A DNA stretch of 64,000 nucleotides from Phoronis australis (Eukaryota; Phoronida; Phoronidae): contig NMRA01000043.1 in assembly GCA_002633005.1 (NCBI GenBank), positions 223,463 to 287,462 of the forward strand. The letters run 5' to 3'. Position 1 is the first letter of the stretch. Each line of letters begins with the position of its first letter. The notes under the pieces are model-generated. The model was not told where the DNA came from. It saw only the letters and a program-made list of their open reading frames with translations, and did not search any database. A program made the position numbers and the translations under genes. Shown one piece after another: positions 14,042 through 25,560 of this stretch.

Positions 14042-15858
14042 TTAAGAGTGACTCCATATAAAAACCAACAGGTAGAGTCTATACGCAAAATCACCGATTT
14101 TTTTGAAACTTAGCACATGAGCTTAGTTTGTTGAGATGTAGAAAAACCTCACTTTTTAAGAGTTTTCATTCATTATTTTTCTTTTTATGACCTGTACCTC
14201 CATTTTGCAACAAAATTGGGCGTCGAAGTAGGCATGTTTGAATGCATTTTACTAGCATGTGTGGTAAGGTCAAAACAAATGAATAATACGAACTGAAAGC
14301 GCAGTGGCTGAATAATTTAATGGCATAACTTTCAAAATCCATTTTTAAATTTGTACGTTTTGAATTTGTGAGGTAAAAACGGCTATTTTTCAGGTTTTCA
14401 CTGAAGCCATTTTCAGCCAAATTTGGCACTCTGTAGCAGCAATAACGCACCTTTCCTGAAATTGACTTAGTAATAATTTGTTTAGTCATTTCTAACCTGT
14501 TCATAATCTAAAATGAAAAATCTTGCCTCTAATGTAGTTTTTGCGTACGAAGCATTACACGAACTGCACTTCGTCCTTTTGCATGTTCTCAGTTGCCTCT
14601 GCTGCCAATAGGGGGCTCTTGGAACATATAATTAGCTTGCGAAACACGACATAAAAACCTTGTATTTTGGAGAAAAGGCAGACAGCATTATTAATTACCA
14701 TTCTCTGAAAACGGCATTGATGATTATTGCTTATTACAAAAAATATGTAACGTAAATCAACTGGCATGAGTGGTTCTAAATGATAGATAGCGCTGTTTTT
14801 GTTTACGTATAGACTGAAGACGCATCTAGAATAAGAGCAGCAACACGAGGACCTTCCTATAATTCAAGACTTCGCGAGATATTGCCCTGCATTTTAAATG
14901 AGAACACGTGGTTTTGGATAAATTTTATAGAGAGGTTCTAGTGTTACTGAACTCACCCCTGCCTTGTTTGCTATGTGCCTTGTTCGTGCCACAGGCAAAG
15001 GAAGGCACCCAAGGTGGATATGGCCCCCTAGTGTTCAGTGCAAAAAATCCTTCAACTTGTCAATAGTCATTGTAACTTTGGGTTCATATTGTAATGCCCC
15101 TGCTGAATATTTCTGTCAGTGTGATCATCAGTGGTATAAAAAGGTACACATTCACAGTCAATAGAAAATAATTCACGAGAGACAATTTTATTAATGACTC
15201 ATTCATGACAGACATGAAGTAAACAGAAGTAACGGTCTCGACTTCATATATCACACATCTTTGACTGGTATGGTACAAAACTAGGCTAAACGTTGTGCTC
15301 ATTTACCACTTCATTCAGTAAATCTGACGATATAACAGCATCTTCATCGTCATAAACATTGCTGCAGACAACCTCGAAAAAATCCACCAATATGTGATTC
15401 ACTTAATATCACAGGTAAACACTTTACCAGTGGGTTCTCGTAATGGCACTTCCGAGGGTGGACATTTTTACCTGACTTATCTCCTTCATCGAATATGTTC
15501 GTCAGAAAGTTCTTAACCTTTGCTGAAAATCTTGTTGACCTTTTACCTTTTTTCAATGCCTAACCTATTGCTTCAACATTCGTCTCATCCAAATATTACT
15601 CTGAGGCTGCCTCAAATGACGCTCCGGTTCTTGCATCTGAAAGCATTTCTGACAACTGTCGTGCGATGTGGTCATACGTGGTTTCCCTCTGTAAATGTTC
15701 AGTGTGGTTACCCACATCCAAATGCTGACCTAGTTCTTCGTCTGTAGCAAAAAATTTCGAGTAACCTTGCTGGGTACAAGGGAACTTTGTTGAGGCTCTT
15801 CACTAGATAAAATGCCAACCTTAACTCTTGGTGTTGAAAATCCACCATGTCTAGAGAT
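14042..15858 (-). mobile_element. TIR family E, truncated copy with protein relic
   Basis: Begins at TTAA with GAGTGACTCCATATAAAAAC, exactly like 44437, and stays collinear with that copy to about 15858, where similarity stops. The right TIR and the 5' half of the gene are missing. The minus strand at 15858-15430 holds the same decayed protein 3' part as 46450-46010 (motifs HGGFSTPRVKVGILSSEEP and STRFSAKVKNFLTNIFDEG), with a frameshift caused by one missing T near 15791. It lacks the solo LTR found in the other copy. Confidence 0.75.
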
Positions 15859-16733
15859 ACACATACCCTGACTCTGGATACAATTTAATCTACAAATAAC
15901 TTGAACCTATCCATGAAAACCTCGCGGTTCGCTCAAGTTTCTCTCACAGGGCGCCATTTTGAAGAAGGTACGTGAAATCACAAACAATAAGTCCAAGGAA
16001 CACAAATCTTACAAATTCACTGATATGTTCTCATGTTATTTTGCAAGTGTCACGCGCCAGGTCTCGCGCTTCACTCAGTCTCGCGCTAGCCTTTGCCTCA
16101 TGCTCACCTGACCAGTTGAACTACTTTGTGGTTATCACGCACGTGGTTTAAGTTAACAGTAACCATAATGTGGAGTTGGAATTCTTCGCCAAAGTCACCT
16201 GAATTCCTGTAGCTATGCTTCATCGAAGATATGTTTAGAAGCAGAAAGGACCACTGGAGAAAGTAAGCGCCTTTTTAGGTGACAATTTTAGATGTAGAGT
16301 GTATTTTTGACGTGGTGAAAACTTAATCAGTAAGCGTATTTCGCCTATCGCCCGTTTAAAATACACGAAACAAAATTAGTACAAAACGCGATAGAACGTA
16401 CTGCAGTGCGAATCTGAATTTCATTTGCCATAACAGCAAAGCTTGTTTTCAAACTAAACGGCCAAAAAGTGGAAGAAAATAACAGAATACACTCTGCTAA
16501 CGTATTGGGCAAATGAGTCAAACGACAAGCTTTTGCCCCACTTCTCAGGACGTCACAGTTAAGTCTCATGTAATCTTGCATTATTGTTATAAACTCGCAA
16601 AAGGACTATTGATATCGCCCTTATCTAGAACCCTCGGGCTCTGGATTATGAGATAACGACTGCCTTGTAATAATCTATATTTATTCTGTTGCTATGTAAC
16701 TGTGCTTTACCTCATTATTGGTGAAATGCTCTG
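15859..16733. other. non-coding stretch, no gene seen
   Basis: No recognisable exon. A 78-codon minus-strand frame (16345-16581) has no motif. Confidence 0.5.
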
Positions 16734-17045
16734 TTAGGTCCTTTCACATTAACGTCGACGCGTCAATGTTTTATGCATTTGCGGTCAGTATGAACACTTA
16801 ACCTTTGTCCTAGATGGAAGTTAACAGCGCCAGTTAACTTTGCATCAAACAGGTGGATTTAAGAGCAGAGCGTCGACGCTGCGGTGCAGTATGAACGGTC
16901 AACTTGAAGTTATCGCCAGAGGCCACTGTTATCATCAATAATTACAGGGTAGTGCCATCACTAATAGTTGCTTAATCTTTGCTCTAATAATCACCAATCG
17001 AGTTAAAAATAAGTTTGATGTCAATTAGCACATGTAAATGTTCCC
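16734..17045. repeat. dispersed repeat (CCTTTCACATTAAC type)
   Basis: Starts GGTCCTTTCACATTAACGTC and carries GTCGACGC words, CAGTATGAAC twice, and an end with GTCAATTAGCACATGTAAA. Much of 16860-17040 matches the reverse complement of 35040-35215; a shorter derivative is at 2691-2795. Non-coding. Confidence 0.65.
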
Positions 17046-17230
17046 AAATTAAATGAAAAATTGTGACGAAACCACAGGCCGGGCAATCCGGATTAAAGAA
17101 AACACCTTGGTTCTGTGTTACATATATACGTTTACAGAAAAAGCAATGAAACTACTATCAACGAGATATCAAAATCTACCAGACTGACTCTGCATACAGG
17201 ATAACATTCCACAGTAGCTAAAAACCCATA

Positions 17231-17400
17231 AACAGTAGCTAAACTAGCAGTTATAGCTAAACCCATAAACAGTAGCTAAACTAGCAGTTATAGCTAAACC
17301 TATAAACAGTAGCTAAACTAGCAGTTATAGCTAAACCTATAAACAGTAGCTAAACTAGCAGTTATAGCTAAACCCATAAACAGTAGCTAAACTAGCAGTT
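17231..17400. repeat. tandem repeat, 37-bp unit x 4.6
   Basis: Units of 37 bp starting AACAGTAGCTAAACTAGCAG at 17231, 17268, 17305, 17342 and 17379 (last one partial). Units differ only at CCCATAA/CCTATAA. The short internal AGTAGCTAAAC/TATAGCTAAAC similarity suggests an older half-length unit. Confidence 0.95.
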
Positions 17401-17477
17401 AAGTCGGACTAAACAGAATAAGCAACTCACTGACCAAATTCTAGGTAACTGTATACAGTATAAGAGAAAACAAAATA

Positions 17478-18855
17478 CCGGGGTTTTCCATAGATAAGCC
17501 CACCCGATGAGTAGCCCATGTGCCTTTGTTCGAAAAATTACGCTGAATAAACGCCCATGGGTGTTGCAAACTTCTCGTGTCAAGTGTCCAGATAGTGGAA
17601 TGTGTATTCGGAAAATGTTCTCTTAAAAGCTTAATTAGCGTCAACTTTTAGCCACAAATTCAGTTTTTGGAGCATTGATCATTTGTAAAGTCGAACGAAG
17701 TGTTGCCGAATTATGTGTTTATTAACATAAAATTTTCAAAAAACACCTAAGTAAAAACTAGTCAGGAAACCTGTAAATCTACTTGTATTCAGTCCATGTC
17801 AATGTTTTCACCCAGCTCGTCCTCCGAGTGACTCATTCCATCTCCAAGTCGATAAAGAGATCCACTGACTTGCGCCCATCTCTTGGATACCCACGTTGTA
17901 CCCCATGTGTTCGCGAATCCGGGCGTTGAGGAATAAGGTAGAGAACATTTGCCCATCAGCAGCTATGCTGCAACATTCAAACGTTCTGATAAGGATGTCT
18001 TGCGGGATTTCCCGCATGGCTGAAGATACAAATTCTCATTGGATGGGCGGCGGCGATACTCTCTTGGGGTATATTCTTTCTCGCTGTTTCAAGCCAATAC
18101 TGATACTGATCTCGCAACCCCTAGCTTTGAACGGGGCGTTAACAGAAACATCAAATGGCTGAAGGAAACCGGTCATTTTGGCTGGAATTATCTTCATGCC
18201 AATATTCAATTTTTGAAACTGCCGATACAGTTTCAGCCCAGTGACTCCGGTGTGCGTTCATAAACTAAACGGATTTGTCAGTGTTGAAAAAAGAACCTCG
18301 TCTCATTACTGTCTGTATGTAGTGCATCATAAGAGACTCGTTCATGGATTCCCTACCTGGACTTCAATGTTGTTAATGGGTACACGCTTGGTCGGTAAAG
18401 CATGAAAGCAGTCAAAGACGGACTTATGGTAAGGCACATACCAAGAGAGCTGGCTCAAATTTGTTATTTTTCACAATACTCAGTATTCAAGCCGACGTTC
18501 ATAGAGTTTCTGCTAAGCGACCTTGGGTGCGATCATCTTTGCGTCAAGGAGGTCTAAAAGTGTTATGCATATTAATTTTCTTGTCCTGCTGTGCGCAGAT
18601 ATTGCAACAATTGACGTTGTTAACAGGTATCAACATATTCACAACAGTACTTTTAAGGACTACCAATCCACCCAGAAGGGCTGTTTCACTTACAAAAATA
18701 CATATCGCGCATCATGCTGGTATTTACATAGCCAAAGTTCTGACTTTCCATTTACCCGCCCCCTTTTTCCAAATAAACGCCCAGGCGTTTATTGGTGTCA
18801 CTAAAATACCTGAAAAATTTCATTTTCCAAATACACGCCCAGGGGAAAACCCCGG
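17478..18855. mobile_element. TIR family C, pogo-like DNA transposon relic
   Basis: A 1378-bp element with inverted ends CCGGGGTTTTCC (17478) and GGAAAACCCCGG (18844-18855), flanked by TA on both sides (17476-17477, 18856-18857). Subterminal words such as AATAAACGCCC resemble families A and B. It contains a decayed pogo-like transposase on the minus strand. TA target plus pogo-like DDE remnant is consistent with the Tc1/mariner-pogo superfamily. Confidence 0.8.
17808..18375 (-). pseudogene. pogo-like transposase, C-terminal half, decayed
   Basis: Reading the minus strand from about 18370, broken frames give blocks in the order expected for the end of a pogo/Tigger DDE transposase. First comes ESMNESLMMHYIQTV (the region before the second catalytic Asp). 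Next are LKLYRQFQKLNIGMKIIPAK and TGFLQPFDVSVNAPFK, the characteristic LQP-D-VSVN-PFK block around the last acidic residue. Last is MREIPQDILIRTFECCSIA, the W/IP-R-FK-CGI tail. Frameshifts and stops separate the blocks, and the DNA-binding N-terminus and first catalytic Asp are absent. It is dead, but it identifies family C. The family assignment comes from remembered motif order, not a search. Confidence 0.65.
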
Positions 18856-18857
18856 TA

Positions 18858-19149
18858 ACAAAATGTCAACTTACAGAATGTGAAGCCCGTGACTGCCAAA
18901 CCTAGCATCTGTCTCATAAGACTGTCAGAAAACTAATGCAGCTGCTGTACACCACACCCATGGACAACCTCAGTACATCTCCATAACAATGGTTCAAAGA
19001 CAATAGCTCAATGAAAATACAGGGGCACACAAGACACACTGCAAGAAGAGAAGACACCTGGTGGCCACACTGCAAATTACATAAACAAAACAAACCCTGA
19101 CTAGGTGAACTAACATCCTGGCCCCAATGAAGCTACGCTCATAAAACCA
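18858..19149. other. short spacer before BEL/Pao pol
   Basis: Non-coding. This is where the 3' end and LTR of the minus-strand BEL/Pao element would lie, but I could not define an LTR here. Confidence 0.4.
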
Positions 19150-19156
19150 ATAATAA

Positions 19157-20224
19157 TCAGTCAACGCACAACATAATCAACTGTCCACAAATTGTCCATA
19201 TGTGAAACAACAGTCCGCAGTCACAATGCACTCTCAAGGAAACACAACTTGGTGATTGGTCGTCGATAGAAACGAGTTCCAGCATGAACATCAACTTGAT
19301 GAACTTGTCGGGATACACCTGCTCAACAACACCCATTGGTGATTGACATCTGTGCATGTTCGTGTCTACCATCAATACAATGTCACCAATCTTGAAGTTC
19401 CTCCTTGGGGTCGTCCATTTCTGTCGAAGCTGAAGAAGCAACAAATACTCTCTCCATCTCTTCCAGAACTGTGCGGCTAAGTATTGCGCCTGACGCCATC
19501 TACGGACACTGTAGGGGGCAGTCTTGTCAAAAACCTCAGACGGCATGGAATCACTGGGTTGCAAAAGCAACAAATGATTTGGAGACAGAGGTTCTGCTTC
19601 ACGCGAGTCCTGACTAATCGCCGTGATAGGTCTGGAGTTCAGTATGTTCTCTACCTCAGTGATGACAGTAGATAATACTTCGTCGTTAACAACTTGATCC
19701 TTCACTAATGCAGAGAAAGTCTTAACTGATTTCATGATGCGCTCCCAGATTCCACCCATGTGGCTCGCAAGAGGAGGGTTGAAATTCCATTCTATCCCAC
19801 GTTGAAGAAGCTTGTCATGAATCCTGTCAAGAGTATGGCTCACTTCCAAATGTGTTGCACGAACTGCCAAGTCTGAAAATAGCCAAATGTAGCACTTAAC
19901 ATGCTTTCTGCCCTGTTTAACAAGAATGGGACCCAAGTAATCAACCCCAATATTGGTGAACACATGATTGTCTGCTGTCATTCTGGCTGCAGGCAGATCT
20001 GCCATGATCTGTTCTCCAACTTTGCTGTTCCGCTTCCTGCAGTCCAAACACTTTACTCTAGCGCCACCATTCAAGACCCAATACTTCATACGCACACCAG
20101 TCCAAGTCACACTAGCACCCATATGGCCAACTAGTCTATGATGATGCTCAATCAACAGTCGTGTCACATTACCTTCATATGGAAGAATCAATGGATGCTT
20201 CACAGTATCAGACACGGGCACCAC
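19157..20224 (-). pseudogene. BEL/Pao integrase with internal deletion
   Basis: 355-codon open frame. Residues 27-62 give the zinc-binding HH-CC module (H29, H34, CLDC at 59-62), preceded by the typical hydrophobic LPYEGNVTRLLIEHHHR. The catalytic core follows: first Asp in GVDYLGP (D95) and Glu in SHMGGIWER (E161), then a tail with EYLLLLQLRQKW and FKIGDIVLM typical of the DUF5641 end. Only 66 residues separate D95 and E161. The segment that should carry the central catalytic Asp (the DNGTNF-type block) is absent between THLEVSHTLD and RIHDKLLQRGIEWNF. An in-frame deletion of roughly 40 residues explains this, so the enzyme would be inactive despite the long open frame. Confidence 0.85.
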
Positions 20225-20619
20225 GCATCACATTATCGTTCAGAATAGGGATCAACTTTAACAGCTTACGTTTGACTGGTCTTCTTCAAAGTCTGAATTT
20301 CGTTCCCTAAATTGGATTCCTGCAAACACGTATGACCTCTAGCTCAGCAAACCTCATCTCCTGAACGGTCAACAACATACCCCTGGAGTTGTCTAATCGT
20401 TCGTCGAACTCGCTGCAACAAAATAGACTTGAACCTAATTAGCCAAGCTACTGCTGTCAACAAATGGTACCATGATGAAAATGAATCGAACAACTTCTTC
20501 AGGACTGATCGAGTGGTACTTTCGTGAGCAGTAGTGGTACTATGAACAACTCGTCTCACCTCTAGGTCATCCTCGAAGTCAGGTTCAGTGGTCAGTACGT
20601 CAGGAGGAGCAGGCCACAC
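20225..20619 (-). pseudogene. BEL/Pao RNase H to integrase linker
   Basis: Connects RNase H to integrase. A 91-codon frame (20344-20619) starts WPAPPDVLTTEPDFEDDLEV, the usual acidic linker after BEL/Pao RNase H, and contains SSWYHLLTAVAWLIRFKS, the conserved W-L-vaw-lRF helix. Residues 20225-20343 lie in another frame and lead to the integrase front, so at least one frameshift separates the pieces. Confidence 0.7.
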
Positions 20620-21109
20620 TTGAGATCCATGGTACAGAAATGCTTGCCCCTTGAGTCATCTCGTTAGCAATGAAATCTGCAGCCGTCAGACCTTGAGAAC
20701 CATCATCAGCAAGATTTACCTCTGTCGGAACATAATGCCATTGGCACGCTGAAATGGTACTTTGAGTTCTTGCTACTCTGTTGGCTACAAAAGTATGAAA
20801 CCTGAGACTCTCATTGCGAATGTACAGAATCACTGCCGTGGAATCAGTCCAAAACATCACATCTGTAATAAACAAAGTCAACTCAGCTTGAATAGAATCG
20901 CTAAACCCAACTGCCAGTACTGCTGCCGAAAGTACCAGTCGGGAAATGGTAATCGTCTTCAGGGGACTCAGTCTTGACTTTCCCATCACAAAAGCACAGG
21001 TAATTCTACTATCATAAAACAGCTCATGGGGGTAGCTCACAGCAGCATAAGCACTCAGTGAGGCATCACAAAAAGTGTGAAGTTCATACCTGATCACCTC
21101 CCCACTCAT
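20600..21109 (-). pseudogene. BEL/Pao RNase H domain, catalytic Glu lost
   Basis: 169-codon frame with the Pao-type RNase H order: ELHTFCDASLSAYAAVSY (first Asp), KSRLSPLKTITISRLVLSAA, DVMFWTDSTAVILYI (second Asp), VANRVARTQ, and WHYVPTEVNLADDGSQGL (last Asp). In active relatives the second block reads as P-R-L-E-L and supplies the catalytic Glu; here it is SRLVL. This is one of several signs of decay. The C-terminal part overlaps the linker frame start. Confidence 0.85.
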
Positions 21110-21231
21110 TGGTCAAAAACACCTAGGAATGGATATCTGTTGTAGTTGAGGTAGGTCGTCTAGCCACGCCCTCCATCTCGAACGGGTTTCTTCGTCCAGT
21201 TCATCAACCCAGTCAATACTTCGACTACAAA

Positions 21232-21812
21232 TTAAAGAACCTTCGCAGTCACCAAATAAGGCACAACAAAACCTAAGGGATCGTAATGAGAACTAATCAT
21301 TGACAGGACTCCTCGTCTGGTCTCGCTCTTCACCTTAACATCAATCTGGACCTCAAATGAATCATCAATAACATTCCACTGAATACAAAATGTGCGCTGA
21401 ATAGGCAACTGATCAAATGACAAATTCTTCACTGGACTAGCACGCTCCTGCTCTGGAATGGATGCTACCACTTCTTGATCACTGCTTAACCACTTCGTTA
21501 GACGAAAGCCTCCGTGTTTCAGTAAGTTGCATAACTGGTCAACGAGTCGAATACCCTCATCAGTAGTCTCCACTGACTTCAAGCAGTCGTCCATGTAAAA
21601 GTTACTGAGAACCGTATCAACTGTGACTTGATCAAATCACTCATGATCAAGCGCAGTTCATCATAAAGCGTAGCAAGCACAGCTCGGGGAAGATTTTGCA
21701 CCAAACACGTGCACCAACATCTTATAGTCAACAGGCTGACTCTTGAAATTTCCATCTGGCCACCAGAGAAACCCTAGATAAGCTGTGTTTTCTTCTCTCA
21801 CACGGACCTGAG
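21232..21812 (-). pseudogene. BEL/Pao reverse transcriptase, C-terminal part
   Basis: Minus-strand reading from 21812 gives, across a stop and a frameshift, [39 protein letters not shown], the approach to the active site in BEL/Pao reverse transcriptases. The continuous frame 21594-21232 then starts at the catalytic YMDD-type block (seen as MDDCLKSVETTDEGI) and proceeds through GGFRLTKWLSS to DPLGFVVPYLVTAKVL, the thumb/connection region. The fingers and the first catalytic Asp lie outside, replaced by the family B fragment at 21813. Confidence 0.8.
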
Positions 21813-22020
21813 TAATTGCGTTTCCTTAGCACTGGGCGCGTAATCATCAATGTTCAATAGTCGGGAATGGGCGCTTAACCAAGAGGTGGGTGTTTAATTG
21901 GAAGTCTTCAAAAATCGCAGAGAGGTGGTTAACCGAGGAGTGGGCAGTTAAATCGAAAATCCACCAAAAGTAGGGGATGGGCGGTTAAGTGGACATGGGC
22001 ATTAACCCGAACGTTTACGG
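21813..22020. mobile_element. TIR family B, 3'-end fragment
   Basis: Aligns with the last ~210 bp of the two full B copies (shared GCGTTTCCTTAGCACT start, repeated GGGCGGTTAA words) and ends ATTAACCCGAACGTTTACGG plus TA. It abuts the truncated reverse transcriptase directly. No left TIR is present, so the BEL element and the B element were probably joined by deletion after insertion. Confidence 0.8.
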
Positions 22021-22022
22021 TA

Positions 22023-23337
22023 GGTGAGTCAAGAAATTACCACCATGCAGGTTCGTGCGAAATAACTGAAGAACAAAACATTTTTCCTTAATAATTTTGG
22101 GTGTGAGATTAATAACATTAGAATCATTGTTCATGAGTGTTTTAACATTTTGCAGATGTTCCACTGTTTATAAGTGTTTTCACTTCTGCGCATGCTCGTG
22201 TGTCACGTGAGAGTTAGTTGAAGTATAGAGTCGATATCGTTAAAGTAAAAGAAGGGCGTTGTTATTATTTTGTGATCGTGTTTCATCGTAAATCGTTTTC
22301 AAAAATAAGAATTAATTGTGCACCATCGGCACAATCATCATATGTAATTCTAAAAATATTTGACCATATCTTCTGATTTAATTTTGGAAAAAGAAATCAT
22401 GTCCTTCATCAACAATTGTGAAATGTACTATTGTGTAACATGGCTCCCAGGCTTGGACAATCAATAGTTAAGTCAGTCCACATGTCATTGTTGACCAACC
22501 TGTAAGACAAGTGTAATGAGTTGCACAGCAGGGAAAATATGTTAGAAGGTCAGGTTAAAGTGTGTTAGATTTAAGAGTTGCCATGTTTGATCTAGGTAGT
22601 CACAGCAGAATGTCATTCAAATTAATTTTATTTCTGTAATAAAGGCCATAGGCCCATCACACAAGACAGCATATTGAATACTTAGGAGCTTTAAGGTAGG
22701 ACTTTATTGACAATTGTGTACATTAAGCCAAATATGTAAAACAAACTAGAATTCAAATGAGTAATCATTAGTTAAATTACTAGTGCAGTGCCTGCAAGTT
22801 GGCCAAACTCAGTTGGCAAGACATTGTGATGTACAATGAAAGCCTCTTGACTCACCAAATGGATTATCAATCGGGACATCCTGAGATGGCAAACAGACTT
22901 CATTTACTTGAACTTGCGGTACAATCAACATTCAAGTTCATTTTACGCACAAAAGCCACTTTTGAACATTGTATCGGTGATGATTGAAGCAGTTTTAGTC
23001 ACCATTTCTAATTCTACAAAATTACACAATGGGTCAAGAGAACTTCATCGAATGTGTCGCCACCCCAATTTAGTCCAGTTTGGGTGTGCAGAATGATGAC
23101 CTGACCTTTCCAATGAATGTGATTAGAGTGCAAAGGGTACAAGGGCACAGAATACAAGTCAGTCATGCCGCCCCACAATACTGGTAAACCAACCTTTGAA
23201 TGCAAGTGTCTCTGGCTTCCAAAAATAATTGCCAAAACTGCACTTTTTTATTTTTCAGAGGCTTTTTATATTGTTGCAAATGTCCCCATTTTTTTTTTTG
23301 AAAATATTGTCTGTTGGTTGCTATGGTATGGAACATA
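22023..23337. other. non-coding stretch, no gene seen
   Basis: AT-rich DNA. Small frames at 22799-23096 are without motif; a poly-T tract lies at 23290-23299. The last five bases before 23343 are GATAG, the left target duplication of the LTR element. Confidence 0.5.
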
Positions 23338-23342
23338 GATAG
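23338..23342. repeat. target-site duplication GATAG, left
   Basis: GATAG immediately before the LTR terminus TGTGGGG; identical GATAG at 27881-27885 follows the other LTR. Confidence 0.9.
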
Positions 23343-24823
23343 TGTGGGGTACAGGGAAAAATGTGTTTCGACTGTGTACGAGGTGGTTCGTAGGAACAGA
23401 ACTAGAGATGAGTCTTGACTAGTATATTGAAGAGGGTAAACATTACATGAGGAGAACAACTCTCAATGAGGAAAAAACACAGCTAATACTACTAATACTG
23501 CTCATAAAACTACTACTACTCCTGAATACAAGGGATATACCATACTCGTCCGGGTTTTGGTCCATGCTCGGCTTACCGCCCACCCCCCGAAAATTTCCAT
23601 TTTTCATTTTTAAGCGTCCACGCTCGACTTACTGCCCACCCCCAATTTTTCATGGTCCACATTTCCGTAAAAGTATCTGTGCTTCTGTGAATGTTCGCTT
23701 ACTTTTCTGGGACAATGGGAACCGGGACCTTGCCTTACTATGGCGGTAAAATACCCGAATTCTCATGGCCTTTACTGAAGGAGACACAATTGTTTAATTT
23801 GGCTCACGTGCGGAACTCTTGTCGGCATGTACTGATCACTGACACAGCGCTTGTCGAATGTATTTCATTTGCTTTAAAAGAACTAGCAAAGCAGTACTTG
23901 ACAGGGATATCACGTCCGTGGCCAACCTTTCTGCGATTCCCCATGACAGTAAACGAAACATGACCACCTTGAGTATTGAAATAAGAAAAAAAATGGTCCA
24001 TTGTGACAAGCCAACTTGTGTCGCTATTCATGTCTTGGTTAAACGCATATTTTTAATCACTTTCACTCCTGACACCAAAATGGAAGCGCCCAACCAAAGG
24101 CAAGAGTGCAAAAAATCAGCTTGTCATTAGCGCAAGTCGAACATTCTGTCCACGTTCCACGTGGTCAAAAACTTATTTTTTGAGCTTTTGATTTGCCTGA
24201 TGACTTTTTACAAGATGTGTTTTTGCTTCATTATTTTGGCAGCTGACTGAGTACCCCTATTGCCTTATGGTATAATGTTCATTCTTGAGCACTTGCTTTG
24301 AGCAACAGCGGTTTTGGCTTTGAACTCAAAAAGAAATATACAATGTATATAAAATGTCACATTGTTCAAAGTATTCAATAAGAAGACCTGTCAATCATTA
24401 GCAGTGCTTGGTTGCCTAAGTGTCCAGCAGGAAGCAAATCTTTACACAATCAAGTGCTTCCCTTAACTAGTAGAGTCTTGTTTGATCCGTCTTCCTGTCA
24501 AAAAACTTGCCCTACTGAACGCACGCCTACCTGTAGGAATACCTTAGTTCTAAGAGATGGATGACCAGCAGCGACCGAGATACATAAAAACCCAATCATG
24601 TTCAGGATCACGACGCCACTGTATCGGGTGCGCAGGCCGTCAAGTCTGTTACTTCAATCCCCCAACCTGTATTTTAACTGATATTCTTGAAGTCGAACAT
24701 CAGTATAGCTCCGTCAGGGTAAAATCTGTCCTCCGTGCAGTCAGCAACAACTCCCAACTTTTCAAAAATTTCAATTTTAACCGCCCATGCTCGGTTCACT
24801 CTCCACCCCGTTTTTTATATTCC

Positions 24824-24987
24824 CAATTTAAAGGCAAAGGCAACCTTTTTCCATGTCATTTTGAGCTAAAATAAGGTTGGTTGGTTATCCTAGACATTTT
24901 TCCACTTAATTACAGCTTTTCGTAATTTTATAAATTACTCGTCCGCTACTCCGGAAGTGACGTTTTAGGAGGCAAGCGTTTCCCGCC
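24824..24987. repeat. inner inverted repeat of element D, left arm
   Basis: From AAAGGCAAAGGCAACC through TCCGGAAGTGACG to GGCAAGCG; complementary to 26362-26522. An inner pair this long suggests that the true core element is about 24.8-26.5 kb and that the outer left kilobase was added or is a diverged long TIR. Confidence 0.85.
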
Positions 24988-25011
24988 ACTTGGTTTTGCG
25001 TTGACTTTACC

Positions 25012-25560
25012 ATGCGAATCTGTTCTATTCTACTTTTGTTTTGTGCTGTTTTTCAACAATTGTCGCCACCACTTTCCATCGGCGAGTATTCTGCGGGAAG
25101 ATATGTTAGTAGAGAACTCAACTACGTTGGATTTAGGGATTGTTTAGTGTGTTATAAGCTGAAAATGGCTGGAGTCGGTGACCCGTATCACAGTGGCAGT
25201 AGTGTGAGTGACGGAGACCTTGTTCACAGCAGTGGTGACAAGGAATTTTTTCACAGACATTCAGTGGGTGGGTACATGTTTGAGCCCGAGTATAACGAGG
25301 CAAAGTACGCACAGGCACAGGCAGCTGTTGGGAGAAACGAGGCGGCTACTGAGGACAGACGTGGTGACACATCTTTGTGCAAATGCACTGTGTGCGTTGT
25401 TATGCCTACCTCAATGGAATGCTTGTGCTGTTCAGAGTTCGACGAGGCCAAGCCACTACTGGACATGGTTAAGTGGACCTCCAGCATACCACGGACAGAG
25501 GAACAACTGTCCCACTTGCCAGAGTGTCCCGCGACACACTCCCACTGGATGGTGACCTGA
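25012..25560 (+). CDS. P2RX7 C-terminal-domain-like zinc-cysteine protein carried by element D
   Basis: 182-codon frame. The informative part is residues 88-150: YMFEPEYNEA (88-97), then the cysteine cluster LCKCTVCVVMPTSMECLCCSE with C123, C125, C128, C137, C139 and C140. This C-x-C-x2-C ... C-x-C-C pattern is the hallmark of the domain first known as the cytosolic ballast of the P2X7 receptor (Pfam P2RX7_C), which binds zinc and is also found alone in many invertebrate and transposon-linked proteins. No receptor part is present. A hydrophobic start (residues 1-24) looks like a signal peptide, but the conserved part suggests that translation starts at M52 (25165). The frame stops soon after the cysteines, and the usual helical end seems lost. 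The overlap with a minus-strand relic below 25650 means that both ends are eroded. Function inside a transposon is unknown. Confidence 0.6.
   Translation: MRICSILLLFCAVFQQLSPPLSIGEYSAGRYVSRELNYVGFRDCLVCYKLKMAGVGDPYHSGSSVSDGDLVHSSGDKEFFHRHSVGGYMFEPEYNEAKYAQAQAAVGRNEAATEDRRGDTSLCKCTVCVVMPTSMECLCCSEFDEAKPLLDMVKWTSSIPRTEEQLSHLPECPATHSHWMVT

Larger units (their letters stand above)
19150..21812 (-). mobile_element. BEL/Pao LTR retroelement, decayed pol region
   Basis: The minus strand carries, in order from 21812 down to 19157: end of reverse transcriptase, RNase H, a linker and integrase with a DUF5641-like tail, the BEL/Pao order. Gag, protease and the front of reverse transcriptase are missing; at 21812 the element is cut off by a fragment of TIR family B. 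No LTRs were found. Frames are broken several times. Confidence 0.85.

Noticed and set aside
18461-18883. 140-codon plus-strand frame in element C
   Set aside because: Overlaps the TIR and runs antisense to the pogo-like relic; no motif.
25012-25085. Signal peptide on the P2RX7-like frame
   Set aside because: The hydrophobic start lies upstream of the conserved part, in DNA adjoining the inner inverted repeat. A start at M52 gives a protein matching the domain's usual N-terminal neighbourhood.
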